64,000 bases of DNA from Cladophialophora immunda. Taxonomy: Eukaryota; Ascomycota; Eurotiomycetes; Chaetothyriales; Herpotrichiellaceae. The notes below the pieces were generated by a model. It saw only the letters and a program-made list of their open reading frames with translations. It had not been told where the DNA came from and made no database searches. The first letter of the stretch is position 1. Each line of letters starts with the position of its first letter. The translations under genes and the position numbers were made by a program. The stretch is from assembly GCF_000835495.1 (NCBI RefSeq), contig NW_015622546.1, positions 1,800,883 to 1,864,882 of the forward strand, written 5' to 3'. This document shows, in pieces, positions 20,360 to 31,894 of this stretch.

Positions 20360-21577
20360 TGTTTTGAGCCCATCGATTGAGAGGTGCGGAAGGGCAGTCA
20401 GAGCTCTTGGGACCGGGTAAGATGATCGCCTGTAAATGGGTGTGTTGGATGAAAGCTGCAATGAGGTAATTGTCTGGAAGAACACGAGCGCAGTTTGAGA
20501 TCGTTGATCGGTTCGAAAAGATGTTGGCGGGTTGCCGATGCTGCTTCTGGGCTTTTGCGGGATGCCCGCTTTTGGCGCGAGCTCCACTGCCAAAGGTCTG
20601 TGCGAACGGCACTGCTCATAGAGAGGGGGGATGTCACCGCGTGCTCTTCATTGTTCTCTCGATATCGATTTCGTCCTTTTGAATATTCAGGTAAGACGTC
20701 AAGACTAAGGGCCATGTCGAGAAGTATCCGCTACATTTAAGCACCCAGTCCATCCCGTGAAGCAACCGAAGACTCGCCTCGGAGACACTGTTTCGAGGAC
20801 GCCCAGGGACCATCGCAATCGATGCGTTCCACAGGACCTAGTACGCGAGGCTCTCTTGATGCTCTCGAGTCGCTGGGTATTGTCGAGATAGCCGAACCGC
20901 GACCAGACACATGATGAAATTTAAAGGTGCTGTGACGGTCTCGAGGATGTGAAAGCCTTCGCTGCAGAACACCCAGCCTTCGCTCGATTCTCTCGTGTCC
21001 TTCGCTACCCCTGAGCCTCGACACACACAACCTACGAACTCACTTCTTCACTTCTCCTGCATCCTGACGGAATTCTTGTGATGCCCAGGGCAGATCTACG
21101 GCCACGGACGCGGTCGCGGCCAGTAACTGCGCCTCTGGAGTGATCCTCGATGTCCATATGCAGATTAAATCCGATCTCAGGAATACAGAAGGGGCTACGT
21201 ACATACCACCACGTGTACACCAAACCGCAATGGCCTGCATCCTAACCGATAATCATTAATATTATATTGTGGGGGGCGGCCGGCCATTCTCCAGGATCAC
21301 GACTAGGTCAACCGCCACACCTTACTGGGAGTCTCCCTTCCCCTTTGATCGAGTGGCCATTCGCCGGTTCCAAAAAAAGATCAAACACTCACCATGTATC
21401 ATCAACCGGGAGGACGCCGACCAGCTCCCTTAGACTCTGGTCTGGGTTATCTCCTGGGATTTTCCTCAACCAGAGATCCTTCGTTGTCGAAGTCAACCAC
21501 AGTCTTCAGTACTCAAGTGCAGAGTACCCGTTGCGCCTCGTCTCGCAAGCCAGGGAGCACCTATTCGACGATCAATC
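20360..21577. other. Divergent promoter region, 1.2 kb
   Basis: Shared upstream region between the TCO89-like gene (minus) and the UstYa-like gene (plus). An AT-rich stretch with TATTATATTG lies near 21260, about 310 bp before the UstYa start. Frames seen here are short and not protein-like. Confidence 0.4.
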
Positions 21578-22758
21578 ATGGACTCGTACGAAGAATCCAA
21601 TGTGCCCTTTCTGCAGGATCTCAAAGACGACTCGATCGAAAGAGCCGTGGCCCGTGACAAGCCGGTTTCGAACTCCAAGAAGCTTGTCTGGTGGACCTTT
21701 TGCACCCTGGTTCTCATCGTATCAAACGCGTTCACCTTTTATGGTGCTCGAGTCTACCGACACAGTCAATTAGACAGGGTGTGCACTGCCCACACGTCAC
21801 AGAGCTGGAGTGAGCTTGAGACCTACACGCTTCTAATACATGTTGTGCACTAACAAGAATGACCTAGGCCCCGTGGAGCAAGACGTAGAAATCCATTACA
21901 ACAGCAGGCGGTTCAATGCATCTTTCTACAAGGAGTCCATCTATCGACAACCCGCGAGTCCCGAAGTCGACGCGGCGTGGGAGGAGCTGGGCACGGAACG
22001 TGAGTACAACCACGCCTCGACATCGCCCTCCGCGATTACACTTCGAACCCAGTGCAGCCACAGAATGGTATCTGGTTGAATATGGTTTCTAACAACCCTG
22101 GCGATCATTAGTCAAAGGTATTGTCCTATCGGTCGACGAGGCCAAAAGGTCTGGATTAGAGTTGGATCGTGTCATGGTGGGAGAGGACTATGGAGGCCCT
22201 GGATATGTGGCATTTGTGGAAGTAACGCATCAGATCCACTGCTTGGTATGGAATTCAACGTTCCCAGATTCCAAGAGCATCTCAAAGCATCACTCATCCT
22301 AGAACTAACGCTGACCTGGACTTAGAACCTTTTACGCCGAGGCCTCTGGTTCAACCACGAGTACTACCAGTCCAACAATATCGCCGAATTCGCGGACGGG
22401 GATCGTATAGTCAAACTCCATATTGGTAAGCGGGAGTGGTTTCCTCTTTCCATTTCGATAGAATCCCTTTTTCTTGTGTTTCATTCAGACCAAAAAGCCC
22501 GACTGACCTTGTGCCTCTGTATTAGGGCATTGTCTCGACACACTCCGCCAGGCTCTCATGTGTAGCTCTGACACCGGCCTCCTTCCCTTCGTCTGGGTCG
22601 GTAACCCTCCGAAACAATTCCCCGACTTCTTCCGGGAACACAAATGCCGAAATTTCGAGCCTATCCTGGACTTTGCAAAGAGAAGAGAGGTGAAGGCGTT
22701 GGAGCATATGAAAGCAGTTCCGCATAAAGGGGCTTTGATTCTGGACGACTTTCCATGA
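21578..22758 (+). CDS. UstYa-like (DUF3328) oxidase
   Basis: A 276-residue protein from five exons: 21578-21809, 21868-21999, 22112-22245, 22326-22425 and 22526-22758. All introns are GT-AG and all phases agree. Residues about 35-58 (KLVWWTFCTLVLIVSNAFTF) form one membrane span, and the catalytic part lies beyond it. Both diagnostic HxxHC motifs are present: HQIHC at about 161-165 and HIGHC at about 198-202, the second completed only after splicing. Known members (UstYa/UstYb, AsaB-type and others) catalyse oxidative cyclisation, halogenation or desaturation in peptide-derived and other natural products, and often sit in RiPP clusters. Here no Kex2-repeat precursor, cytochrome P450 or tyrosinase gene is adjacent, so the substrate is unknown. 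Confidence 0.9.
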
Positions 22759-25594
22759 CGGCGAACAGCGTAAATGGGGCATTTAAAATGGCGTTCGTCG
22801 GGCATCTAACACTGCCAATTGAGATATGGTTTCTGGATTGGATAGATGGACTTGTCGCATCGGGAAGCCCTGGAGTCCGCGGAATTATTGGTCGACGAGT
22901 CACGGACTGGGCCTCTTGGGTGATTGCTTGAAGCTCGAGTCGCCGGCGAACACTTTTCTTCCAGTCGACATACCTTGGTGAGAAACAGCGGTCAAAGCAA
23001 CAGCCGATGCAGCCCAATGGCGGATTGCAGGCCGTCGATTTATACGGCGGCTTTGCGCGGATATTCAAGGAATCAATTCCTCGAAAGAGGAATTGCCGAC
23101 CATAGAGCAAAGAGAGTGAGAGACAAGAGAGAGGGAAAGGACAGTCATGTGCACGAGCATAACATTTGTCGATGAAAGTCTGGTATATTCTCAACAACAC
23201 GTCCAGCCTCGCACAACTTCAGCTGAAGGGTTATCGAATCAAGTCGATTACCACATGCCAGTGCTCTCTTGGAATCGCACGTGCTGCTGCTCGACGGTCT
23301 TCTCCATATCTGAAGGTCTCAGTGGCCATGTCATGTGGAGCAGGGATCTTTGGGCTTTCACGGCCAAAACGGAGAAGTAGATGGAATCTAGGTAGGCAAA
23401 GAGTCAGGAGGCTCCGTGATGATGGCAGCCTGCAGTTTTGTTTATGCTGTGTGATATCAGTGATTCTTTTCCAACGGCATTGTGGCCCACGCCAGACTGA
23501 GTTGTGACGGGGGAGCTTGGTCCAATTATCGGGATGAGTCTTATCGGACGCCATCACCAGGTTGTGAGGGAGTTGCGAGCACAGCAGACACAGGCTTTGC
23601 TCTGTACGACGCCCTGTCAGGTCCAGAACCACGGCCAAAACGACAGCGAAAAGGCTGGGGCAAGTTATCGATGGCAATAAGGGGCAGCTCTGGCCGAGTA
23701 TCGGACTCAGATACTTCGCGCTATACATCGGGGCCGTGGAGGGGTCATCGTTCATGGTTCATGTTGCCAGTGCCAGCGCCAGCGCAGCATTTTAGCGTTG
23801 TTGCACAAAACGCAGATCAGGTACCGCAGATGTATTATCTGGTCGGGAGCTAAGCGAATGTATCCTTGACCAGGGGGTTCTCAACTTCAACCGCAGGCAG
23901 GGGTGGGCCCGCTTTCCAAACTGCGTTGCTTTCGTCCGCATCCAAGGTTGAGCGGTCAGAGTGTAGCGTCTGAATCTAGGTAGTCCCTATATGGGAGAAG
24001 GTACAGGAGGAGGTGTGTCATCAGCGCCTGGTTCCGCAGGCGCTCAACATTAGGTATTGGCACATGAAGCACATGGTGGGAGTAGCCGAGGTGATTGGGT
24101 TTGAGACCTGTTCCCGCGCCAGTGCAAGGTGCTGAATCAGGTGGCAGAAAGATGCTCGTAGGTGCAGGGGCATATGGTGCCGTCGTATGTCAGGCTGCGC
24201 ACTTGTAGAGGTGGTGGAGGAGTGCTGGATCGAAGTACCTGCAGCTGTGTAAGTGATGCAAGACATTGAGAGGAACGCACAGGTCGATGTCCCTAACTTG
24301 GTGAGGGTGGAAGTAAGTGGGGGAGATGGATAATGGTTCCTCGGAAACAACCTCGTCCAAGGGGCCAGCAGCGGCATAGGGAGCTGCGGCTACAGGCTGG
24401 TGCTTTCCCACGAGGATGCACCTGGGGACCGAGTCAACAACTAAACTTGGGCGCGAAGGTGGGTTATGGAGCCTGCCCAGGGTCTGCCTGCGCTCCTCTC
24501 TCCTTTACTTGTAGGAGGGGGAAGAGTTACGCAAACAGCCCCCACTGAAAAGAACATCGACGAGAGCATGTTTCCGCTCGCAGCAGTCACCATTTCTCTT
24601 GTTTTGCGCGCAATGCCCTACGAGTCATTATGTCTTGTTATTCCGTACATACTCCGTGCTCCGTACCGTGTCGTCTAATTGAAACCCTCTTTTCTTCTTG
24701 CGTCCTTCTCCTCGTCAATTGCGCCATCGACCATCCCTGACCATCTCTCCCCAGAGTAGGTAATCAATGCATCATCACCCCCCGTGGGAGGCCCTCTTTC
24801 TCTCGTGTCGCTGGCCAACGACAGTATCTTGCAGAGTGCTACTGACTTATCTAGCGGTCTGCCTTTGAAACTGACCAATCTCTCTCGCCTTTGGCCTCTC
24901 AATCTCTCAATACCACCACGAAACCTTATCTCACTTGGACCGTTTCTTTTTCTTCCTCCCTCAGAGCTGGACAAATCGACTCTCGCCGGGAAACCCACTT
25001 CTTTTCTCGTCCATTCTCATCCAGGCTCGCAGTCCATTGACCTCCTCCGCTGATAGGCACACACGGGCACCGCAGCAGTGGTACGCCTGTCGCGAGTCGG
25101 GTGGCCAAAGGAGCTCAAAAGTCTCGCCCCGTCCGTACCCTGGTCCTCCACTCCCTTACCGGCATTTCTCCCCCCATTGTCGCAACGCCAGCGATAAGTC
25201 GATCGGGCAAAAACAATTGATATCCTCCTCTTTGTCACTTTTCCGTTATTTTCCTACCCAGACTACAAGTCACCCAAGTCCTACGCGCATCCCCCGTCTC
25301 TGTTGCCTATTTGACAAAGTCTATGGCGTCATGATATCGATACACTCTGTTCGCAACCCGGAGTGGCCGTCTGATCTGCGCTTCATTGATCGCTGATCCA
25401 CAACCCTGGTGATGGTGAGATTCGATACTCACATTCCAGAACAATCATCACAACAGAGTACATCTTGAAGCACCTGTCACATCGAGAGAGGCCATTGTCC
25501 TCGTTGCTGTTGAGACTGGGTTCTGGCAGATTTGACCTTCGGCGATTTTGCTTTGTGTTCCAACGCCACGAAAGGCTGGACCCTGCTTCTCAAA
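22759..25594. other. Long intergenic region, 2.8 kb
   Basis: No gene I can support. A 174-codon minus-strand frame (23231-23755) and a protein-like minus-strand stretch around 24190-24400 (for example SISPTYFHPHQVRDIDLCVP) might be fragments of real exons but do not assemble into a recognisable protein. The right 600 bp is probably the long 5' leader of the SIS-domain gene. Confidence 0.35.
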
Positions 25595-26839
25595 ATGGCC
25601 TATACTCTCCAGGCGTTTCTCCCGACGCCGCTCACGCCTTCTATGCCGCTATACGGTCCGCTTCCTGAACAAATTGAAGCCTTGCCAATTACACCGCCGG
25701 ATATACCCACGGGCTTTGACGAGAAGACCTTCAAACCAGACAGTCGAACGATAAAGAAAGCCTTGCATGTGCTCGCCACCGAACGGCAGGCACTCTCCCA
25801 TCTTGAGGAACTATACACCAATTCTGCCGATGTCCAGGATTCTCTTCTTCGAGCCATCCGTCAGATCATTCTTTCAGAGACTCGGCATGGGAAGACCATC
25901 TTCACCGGCGTCGGGAAATCAGGCCATATTGCAAAGAAGCTCGTCGCCACTTTTGTATCGCTGGGCATTCATGCCATATTCCTTCACCCGGTTGAAGCCC
26001 TTCATGGTGACCTGGGAGTTGTTCGGCCCTTTGATACGGTTATCATGATTACATTTTCTGGAAGGACACCCGAACTCTTATCTCTCCTTCCGCATATAGA
26101 TTCCTGTGTACCACTAATTGTCATGACGGCGCACCTGACTCCGACCACTTGTCCTCTCCTATCCCATCCAGCAAGACAATCCTCGACGAATATACTTCTG
26201 CCCACTACCATCCATGAATCCGAGATCTCATCATTTGGTGTGTCGGCTCCAACAACCTCGACGACCATTACTCTGGCTCTTGGTGATAGCTTGGCGCTTG
26301 CAGTCGCGGATGAACTTCATGCTGCTGCCGGGCTTCAGACGCCGGCCATTTTTGCAGCAAATCATCCTGGCGGCGCAATTGGGGCTGCCTTGAAGACGTC
26401 CACTCCCACCACACCCAGAATGTCTGAACTGGCGACTGCGGTGACTCAAGTGCCAATTGCGGTGCCACAGCCGAACCACCCGCTCCTGTGCTTGGATGTG
26501 CTTGTGGCCGCAGTAAGGTCACCCCGTGGTTTCGTCCGGACCTCTCAGACTCATATGATAGGTCCACGAAGGATTCAGAACCTACGAGATCCCTCTGCAC
26601 CTGTTTCAGCCATGGAGGACGAGTGCGGCAGAATGGAGGTGGAGAAGACCGACTGGATCTCCGTCCTCAGCTCAACCACGGTTGAAGAGTGCAAGAGATG
26701 GATTTCCCAGATGCGGGACGAGGGATCCGGTCGCGGCAGAGAATTCCTCAAGCGAGGCACTTTGCTCGGGATCGTCGACCATAACGAGGTGACCGGTGTC
26801 GTGGAGATAGAGGATGTCATGGGCGAAGACTTTACTTGA
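25595..26839 (+). CDS. SIS-domain sugar-phosphate isomerase-like protein (KpsF/GutQ type)
   Basis: A 414-residue intronless gene. The first ATG is 25595 (MAYTLQAFLPTPL); the frame is open upstream only to a TTG. An N-terminal helical region (KKALHVLATERQALSHLEELY) leads into the SIS domain: GKTIFTGVGKSGHIAKKLVATFVSLG, HPVEALHGDLGVVRPFDTVIMITFSGRTPELLSLLPHI, and the phosphate-binding Ser/Gly residues are visible. The region LALGDSLALAVADELHAAAGL...NHPGGAIG is the typical arabinose-5-phosphate isomerase signature. A weak C-terminal CBS-like remnant follows (LLGIVDHNEVTGVVEIEDV). Fungal homologues are common but poorly studied; the aldose-ketose isomerase substrate is not certain. Confidence 0.87.
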   Translation: MAYTLQAFLPTPLTPSMPLYGPLPEQIEALPITPPDIPTGFDEKTFKPDSRTIKKALHVLATERQALSHLEELYTNSADVQDSLLRAIRQIILSETRHGKTIFTGVGKSGHIAKKLVATFVSLGIHAIFLHPVEALHGDLGVVRPFDTVIMITFSGRTPELLSLLPHIDSCVPLIVMTAHLTPTTCPLLSHPARQSSTNILLPTTIHESEISSFGVSAPTTSTTITLALGDSLALAVADELHAAAGLQTPAIFAANHPGGAIGAALKTSTPTTPRMSELATAVTQVPIAVPQPNHPLLCLDVLVAAVRSPRGFVRTSQTHMIGPRRIQNLRDPSAPVSAMEDECGRMEVEKTDWISVLSSTTVEECKRWISQMRDEGSGRGREFLKRGTLLGIVDHNEVTGVVEIEDVMGEDFT

Positions 26840-26976
26840 TTTTCCCCCATGGCTGTCTCACGTTCTGTTTGAGGGAAATCTTGATATAACCTTATAGAGT
26901 TTCTACACAAGGGCGGCCAGCAAGTGATGATTGAATGTCGATGTTGCATGTTCCTAGTTTGGCAGCATTATGAGCT

Positions 26977-27891
26977 TCACGAATACCACTCGTCTTCTTC
27001 CTCCTCCTCATCCTCTTCTTCGCCCTCATCGTCCGGGTTTTCAACACGACTTTCCGCTGTATCCTGTCCAGCAGTGTCAGCAGATGTCGAATTAATCTCC
27101 TGCCCCGTGTCCGTTCCAGCCTTGACCCCGCGTCTGAGTGCGTCGCGCTTTTCTCGAAGTTTTCGGACCCGTTCCTCCATTTCCTCCATGACATCGAATT
27201 CCTCTTCAATCCTTCTCTCTTCATCTTCCTTTTCGTCATCTGCTTCAGTTTCTAACTTCCGCCGTCTGTCTTCCTCTTCCTGGGCTTTGAGCTGGGCTGT
27301 TGTGACTGGTGCCGCCGTGATTGTTGCCGAGGTGTAGTTTGGCTGCGCTGCGGCCAGCGGTGCAACCTCACGCTCAAAGGCCGCCCATTCATCCTCATCT
27401 ACTGTAGCTGGTTGCGAGGTGCCATTTGGTAGAGGTGCATTGTCTGCCGCAGGCGCAAGTGGTGTCGACTTTTTTGCCTCCCTGCCTCCATCTTGTCCCT
27501 GTGAAGGCAGCATTCCTGCCTGTATCCTGTCTTCCCCTGTATCTTCAACCACAGCGATACTCTCGGGCCGAGACTTGGGCTTCTTTCGTGCATCGGCCTC
27601 TGCTTCATCGCGTTCTCGCAGTGCTTCATCATCAACATCTTCAATCTTCCTCTTGACTCCCTTGCCTGCGGTTGCGCCGACGTTTGCACTGGGGTTCTCT
27701 TGTGCAGCGGCCTGAGCGGCGTTTCTTCTGTGGTTCGCGCTCTTCAGATGCCCTTCCCAGAGCGCCTCGGACTTGATGTTCAGGTTGCAGACAGTACAGA
27801 TTAGCACACCGGATTTGGTGTAGGTCAGGTGAGGGTGGGAGATTCGACGAGCCTGCCGCTCAGCGGCGAGGAGGGCTCGAACGTCGGCCAT
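26977..27891 (-). CDS. ZNF830/CCDC16-like zinc finger protein
   Basis: A 304-residue nuclear protein. The start at 27891 (MADVRALLAAERQARRISHPH) matches the conserved N-terminus of this family. A single matrin/U1-type C2H2 finger follows directly (CTVCNLNIKSEALWEGHLKSANH, about residues 32-54). After a KRKIED nuclear-signal-like stretch comes the conserved DEDEWAAFEREVAPL block. A long charged helix (EEEDRRRKLETEADDEKEDEERR... to LREKRDALRRGVK) and an almost pure Glu/Asp tail complete it. Vertebrate ZNF830 acts in pre-mRNA splicing and genome maintenance; a spliceosomal role is inferred here by homology. Upstream it diverges from the Bye1-like gene. Confidence 0.82.
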   Translation of the reverse strand: MADVRALLAAERQARRISHPHLTYTKSGVLICTVCNLNIKSEALWEGHLKSANHRRNAAQAAAQENPSANVGATAGKGVKRKIEDVDDEALRERDEAEADARKKPKSRPESIAVVEDTGEDRIQAGMLPSQGQDGGREAKKSTPLAPAADNAPLPNGTSQPATVDEDEWAAFEREVAPLAAAQPNYTSATITAAPVTTAQLKAQEEEDRRRKLETEADDEKEDEERRIEEEFDVMEEMEERVRKLREKRDALRRGVKAGTDTGQEINSTSADTAGQDTAESRVENPDDEGEEEDEEEEEDEWYS

Positions 27892-28537
27892 GATTCCCCT
27901 AGCTTTTGAATCAGGCCCTCGACGAGAAATGCTGGTGGTGAAGGAGACGACCTGCGTGCTTCGGAAAGAAAAGACTTGCTTGCGACGGCCTCGAATTGTC
28001 ACCAAGGCAATCAATCCACAAGAACTGGTGGATCTCGGGATGCCTAGTTTGGCTACGTCAAGGGCGTTTTATTATGCCGCTGCTTTAGCACTAGTCGAAC
28101 GGCCCTCTTCTCTCGCCGATGGGTTCAACCAATCCCGGCTTTGCAACCTCACTACATCTCCGCTTCCTTGGCGCCTCGGCGGGTGGTTGTCGCAGTTCAG
28201 ACTTTGAGGAGTTGCTTGCCACTTTCACGATCTCCCGCAACCCGCATCGAACTCCTCTCTCCTATCTCCATATTCTCATCACAACATTAATTCGGGACAC
28301 TCGTTGACTTCGTTATTCCATCGCGCGCTGTCTGCCATAGGACTGTGGCGAGGTGCCGTTGGCAGAGTTTATTAGTCTACTCGAATCTGGAGGCACATCC
28401 ACTGGTCTCGTGGACACGATCTCTGCTCCTCCAAACTTGTCGTAGATCGCGATATTAGACGTGGTTGATGACAAGCACCCACATCCTGCGTGTCTCGTGT
28501 ACATTGTAGTGTCTAGCGACTCGTCATTGTTGTCGCC
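27892..28537. promoter_or_regulatory. Divergent promoter, ZNF830-like / Bye1-like
   Basis: A 646-bp interval between two divergently transcribed chromatin/RNA-processing genes. Pyrimidine-rich tracts lie before both starts. No TATA box was noticed. The pairing suggests shared regulation, which is inference. Confidence 0.4.
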
Positions 28538-31164
28538 ATGGCTGGTAAGCATTGCCATTATCTCGGCCGCATTCGCTGCGCGCGCCACTCTGTTGAACTT
28601 TACTGACTCAGTCACAGAAGAACCGCGGCGCTCAGGTCGCGCGACAAAAGGACAGTACTCCAAAGATCGCGATATCGCCGAAGACGTCCCTACGAAGAAA
28701 AAAGGCAAGGGGAAGGCCTCCAAAGCCAAGGCGGCAGAACAGGAGGAGAGTGAAGATATCGTCCGCTGTGTCTGCGGCACCTACGAAGAAGAGGAAGATG
28801 TCCCTCGGGCTATGATCTGCTGCGACAACTGTTCAGCTTGGCAGCATAATGGCTGCATGGGCCTTCCCGAAGACTATCAAGTTCCACAATACTTTTGCGA
28901 ACAATGTCGCCCCGAGGATCACAAGGAACTACTCGCAGCAATCGCGCGAGGAGAGAAACCGTGGGAAGAAGCAGCCAGGCTGCCAGACACTGGGAAAGGA
29001 AAGAAGAAAGGAGGCCGAAAGGGTCGGAAATCCGCTGGTGGCCGCACAAGCGAGGTCGTCTCTCGCACTTCTCAGGATGTCGACGAGACTCCGGCTCAGA
29101 CTCCTGTAGCAGGACAGAAGCGCAAACTGGAAGAGTCGCCATCTGTTCCAGAAGTCAAGGTATGCTATATCTCGCGCGCATGTCAGGAGACTCTTGCTAA
29201 CCACCCATCAGAACAAGAAGGCACGAGGGACACCCGCTGCTGATACCAACGGTACCAAAGCAGTCAAGGCAGAGACCCCTTCCAGGCAGGTGTCCAGATC
29301 AGAACCTGTCTCGGCGGTTGCGGTGGACGTGAAGGAGCTTACAAATACTTCGAGGAAGCAGGCTGCGTCTACGTTGATCAGGCTCATAGAACAGCAAATC
29401 AAAGAAGCCGTAAAGCAAGGCGACTACAGTATTCCTACCGGCACATCCGCGACAGAAGTCGCCAACCAGATTGGCCTCCGTACGGAACATGCTCTGTATC
29501 ACGTCCAGGTCGGCGGGAGCGGTGACCCTAACGAAGCCTACAAGAGCCAATTGCGAGCGATTACCTTTAACGTTAAGAAGAACCGCGCGTTAGGTGTACG
29601 GCTGCTGAATGGAGATCTTCTTCCTCATACCCTTGCGTCGATGGATCCGAAGGATATGGCAAGCGATGAGCAAAAGAAGAAAGATGCAGCTGTCATGAAA
29701 GAGATGGAGAAGCAACATACCATCGTGGAAGAGCCGGGCCCGAGAATCAGGCGAACACACAAGGGTGAGGAGTACGTCGACGAGTCAAGACAGGTTGCAG
29801 CAGAGTCTGCGACTTCGAATGCTCCTGTACGGAAACCTAGTGTCGCAGAACAAGATGGAGATGCAAAGAGCCCCGATGTGAGGAGCCCGTCCGTCACCCC
29901 AGCCGCTCCTGGCAAAGGAAGCAAATCAAGACCCTCTGTTGATACCACCCGACGACAATCCTCGGCTAACTTCGACATTGACAAAGTCTGGTCAAACGTC
30001 CAAGGTTCCCCCGACGGTGACAGTCAACGGTTCGGTGAACTACCTCAGACGACGTCGCCAACCGTCGCTGTGCGAGAACCTATTGCTCCAGGGACCAAGG
30101 CAGATGCGGACATCGACGAGCTCCTCAAAGACGAAGAGGCCGAGTCACCACCCTATTCGCCCAAAGAATCTGCTGAGGCTGACGGTGTCATTTGGCGAGG
30201 CATCGTCAACGGCGGTAACTTAGGCCGATTTCATGCTGTAGCGAGATATGCAGCTGGAGCCACTCCCGATGCCGATACGTTGCGCATGACCTATGATCAG
30301 ATCATCCCGGCTGAGATTGATATAGGAGGTCGAATCCAGCCCACTCGAGCCGACGAATACCTATGTGGCCTTGAGTACAGCAACACGTCCGATCTGGTTA
30401 TTGTGTGCATGCCAGAACCCACAAGCTCGCATGATCAGGAGCAATTTGACAAGTTCTTCCGATATTTCAAGAACAAGGATCGCTTTGGGGTAGGGATCCA
30501 ACACACGAATCCGGCCATCAAAGACATTTACTTGATCCCGCTGGACAAGGGCCAGGAATTGCCTACCTTCGTCAAGAAACTCGAAACAGATTTCCCGGAT
30601 CCTGCTCAGGAGAGAATGCTTCTAGTCCCGATTGTCATCAAAAACAGTGAGCTGTCACACAATGCGCCTGCGGCCCTGCTTGATGGGACATCTGCTACGG
30701 CTGCCAGTCCAATGGTTGGAGGAGGACACATAGCTCAGACTCCCATCACGCCCCACGAGGGTAGCTTCCCTTACAATCAATCCCCAATGCCAAGTCAACA
30801 TGGAGCGAATGGAACACCTCAGGTTCAACATGGTCTGGGCGTGACAGCAGCCTTTCCCACACCAACCCCTCCCTCCTCATTACCACAACCTCATCAACAG
30901 CCCTCCCAACAACCACTACAGCCCTCACCTCCCCCCAATCCCGCCATGGCCATCGCTCAGAAAGTTCTTGGCCCCCAGTTAGCCTCTTCCCCTTCGGTCG
31001 TGCAGTTATGCACCCAGGTACCCACTGCTGGAGAAACCGAGTTTCTTGTGATCAAGGGGTGTCTCGAGCAGAATCCCGAGGCACAGACCAACTTGGGAGT
31101 CCTGACGGGCATGTTGGTTAACGAGTCACGCGGAGGTGACGGCGGCGGTACGGCTGCTGCATAA
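28538..31164 (+). CDS. BYE1: Bye1-like PHD / TFIIS-M / SPOC transcription factor
   Basis: An 833-residue nuclear protein. Exons are 28538-28544 (only seven bases, ATGGCTG), 28618-29159 and 29212-31164; phases agree and give MAEEPRRSGR at the N-terminus. The PHD finger spans about residues 53-99 (CVCG...CCDNC...WQHNGC...YFCEQC) and would read methylated H3K4. The TFIIS central domain is about 230-345 (RKQAASTLIRLIEQQIKEAV, YKSQLRAITFNVKKNRALGV), the part of Bye1 that docks on the RNA polymerase II jaw. A SPOC domain begins near residue 505 (VIWRGIVNGGNLGRFHAVAR), followed by a Pro/Gln-rich disordered region. The order PHD-TFIIS_M-SPOC is diagnostic. The tiny first exon is easy to miss and makes a naive start at 28461 wrong. 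Confidence 0.92.
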
Positions 31165-31894
31165 GGGTAGGAGCATGAGATGGCCAGCGAGCAAAAGGAG
31201 AAGGCGTCAGAAGGTCTATGCGAGAGGAGCTGAGAGTTTGGATAGGGTGTAGGAGACTAGAAGAGGGGAGTCTGACCCATCCGGCCTGGGGATAGCAGAG
31301 AGTGGAAAGGATTGATACCCCTGATAAGTTGTGCAGTGGAAAGGAGCGCTGCAATTGTTCAAGCACCAGGAATCCGACTGATGAAATGCCATCACAAGCA
31401 CAATTAATCGCGCGCGCTGTAGTCTCCTGTGTCCACATAAAAAGCGCTCGAGGCTCCGCGCAGGATACCACTTGCGTCGCATCTGGCGTCCAATACTAGA
31501 GCTGAAGGGCACATGGATTATGATTCGATGGCGAGGGTCACGCAAGGGGTTATGTATGAATTAGTCCACGCAGGCGCAGGAGGCAAGATGGGTGTTCACA
31601 ATGCTAAATCACAATGCTCCATTGTACAGTCCCTTTTTCCCGGAAGGTGACGACGACGCTTTCGATGCTTTGTAGGAGCGCAGCACGGTTTGAAGACCGC
31701 AAGGAGGCTAAGAGGCGTTATGGTTAGATAACAGCAGCGACAGTACTGGGACTGGGAATGGGGATCTTAGTTCAAGGCTGTTCTTGTAGTTTTGAAGCAG
31801 TCAACAAGAGAAGCCTCATATGTCCCTACGTCGGCTAGTTTCCTACAATCCCACAGATATACAAGCGCACAACCTGCGCGCCGCGAGCTCTGCT
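31165..31894. other. Convergent 3' region, 730 bp
   Basis: Lies between the 3' ends of the Bye1-like and WW/FF genes. It probably holds both 3' UTRs and polyadenylation sites. No gene, repeat or structured RNA was recognised. Confidence 0.4.

Noticed and set aside
22759..25594. A RiPP precursor gene beside the UstYa-like gene
   Set aside because: I looked for a signal peptide followed by repeats separated by Lys-Arg sites on both strands and saw none.
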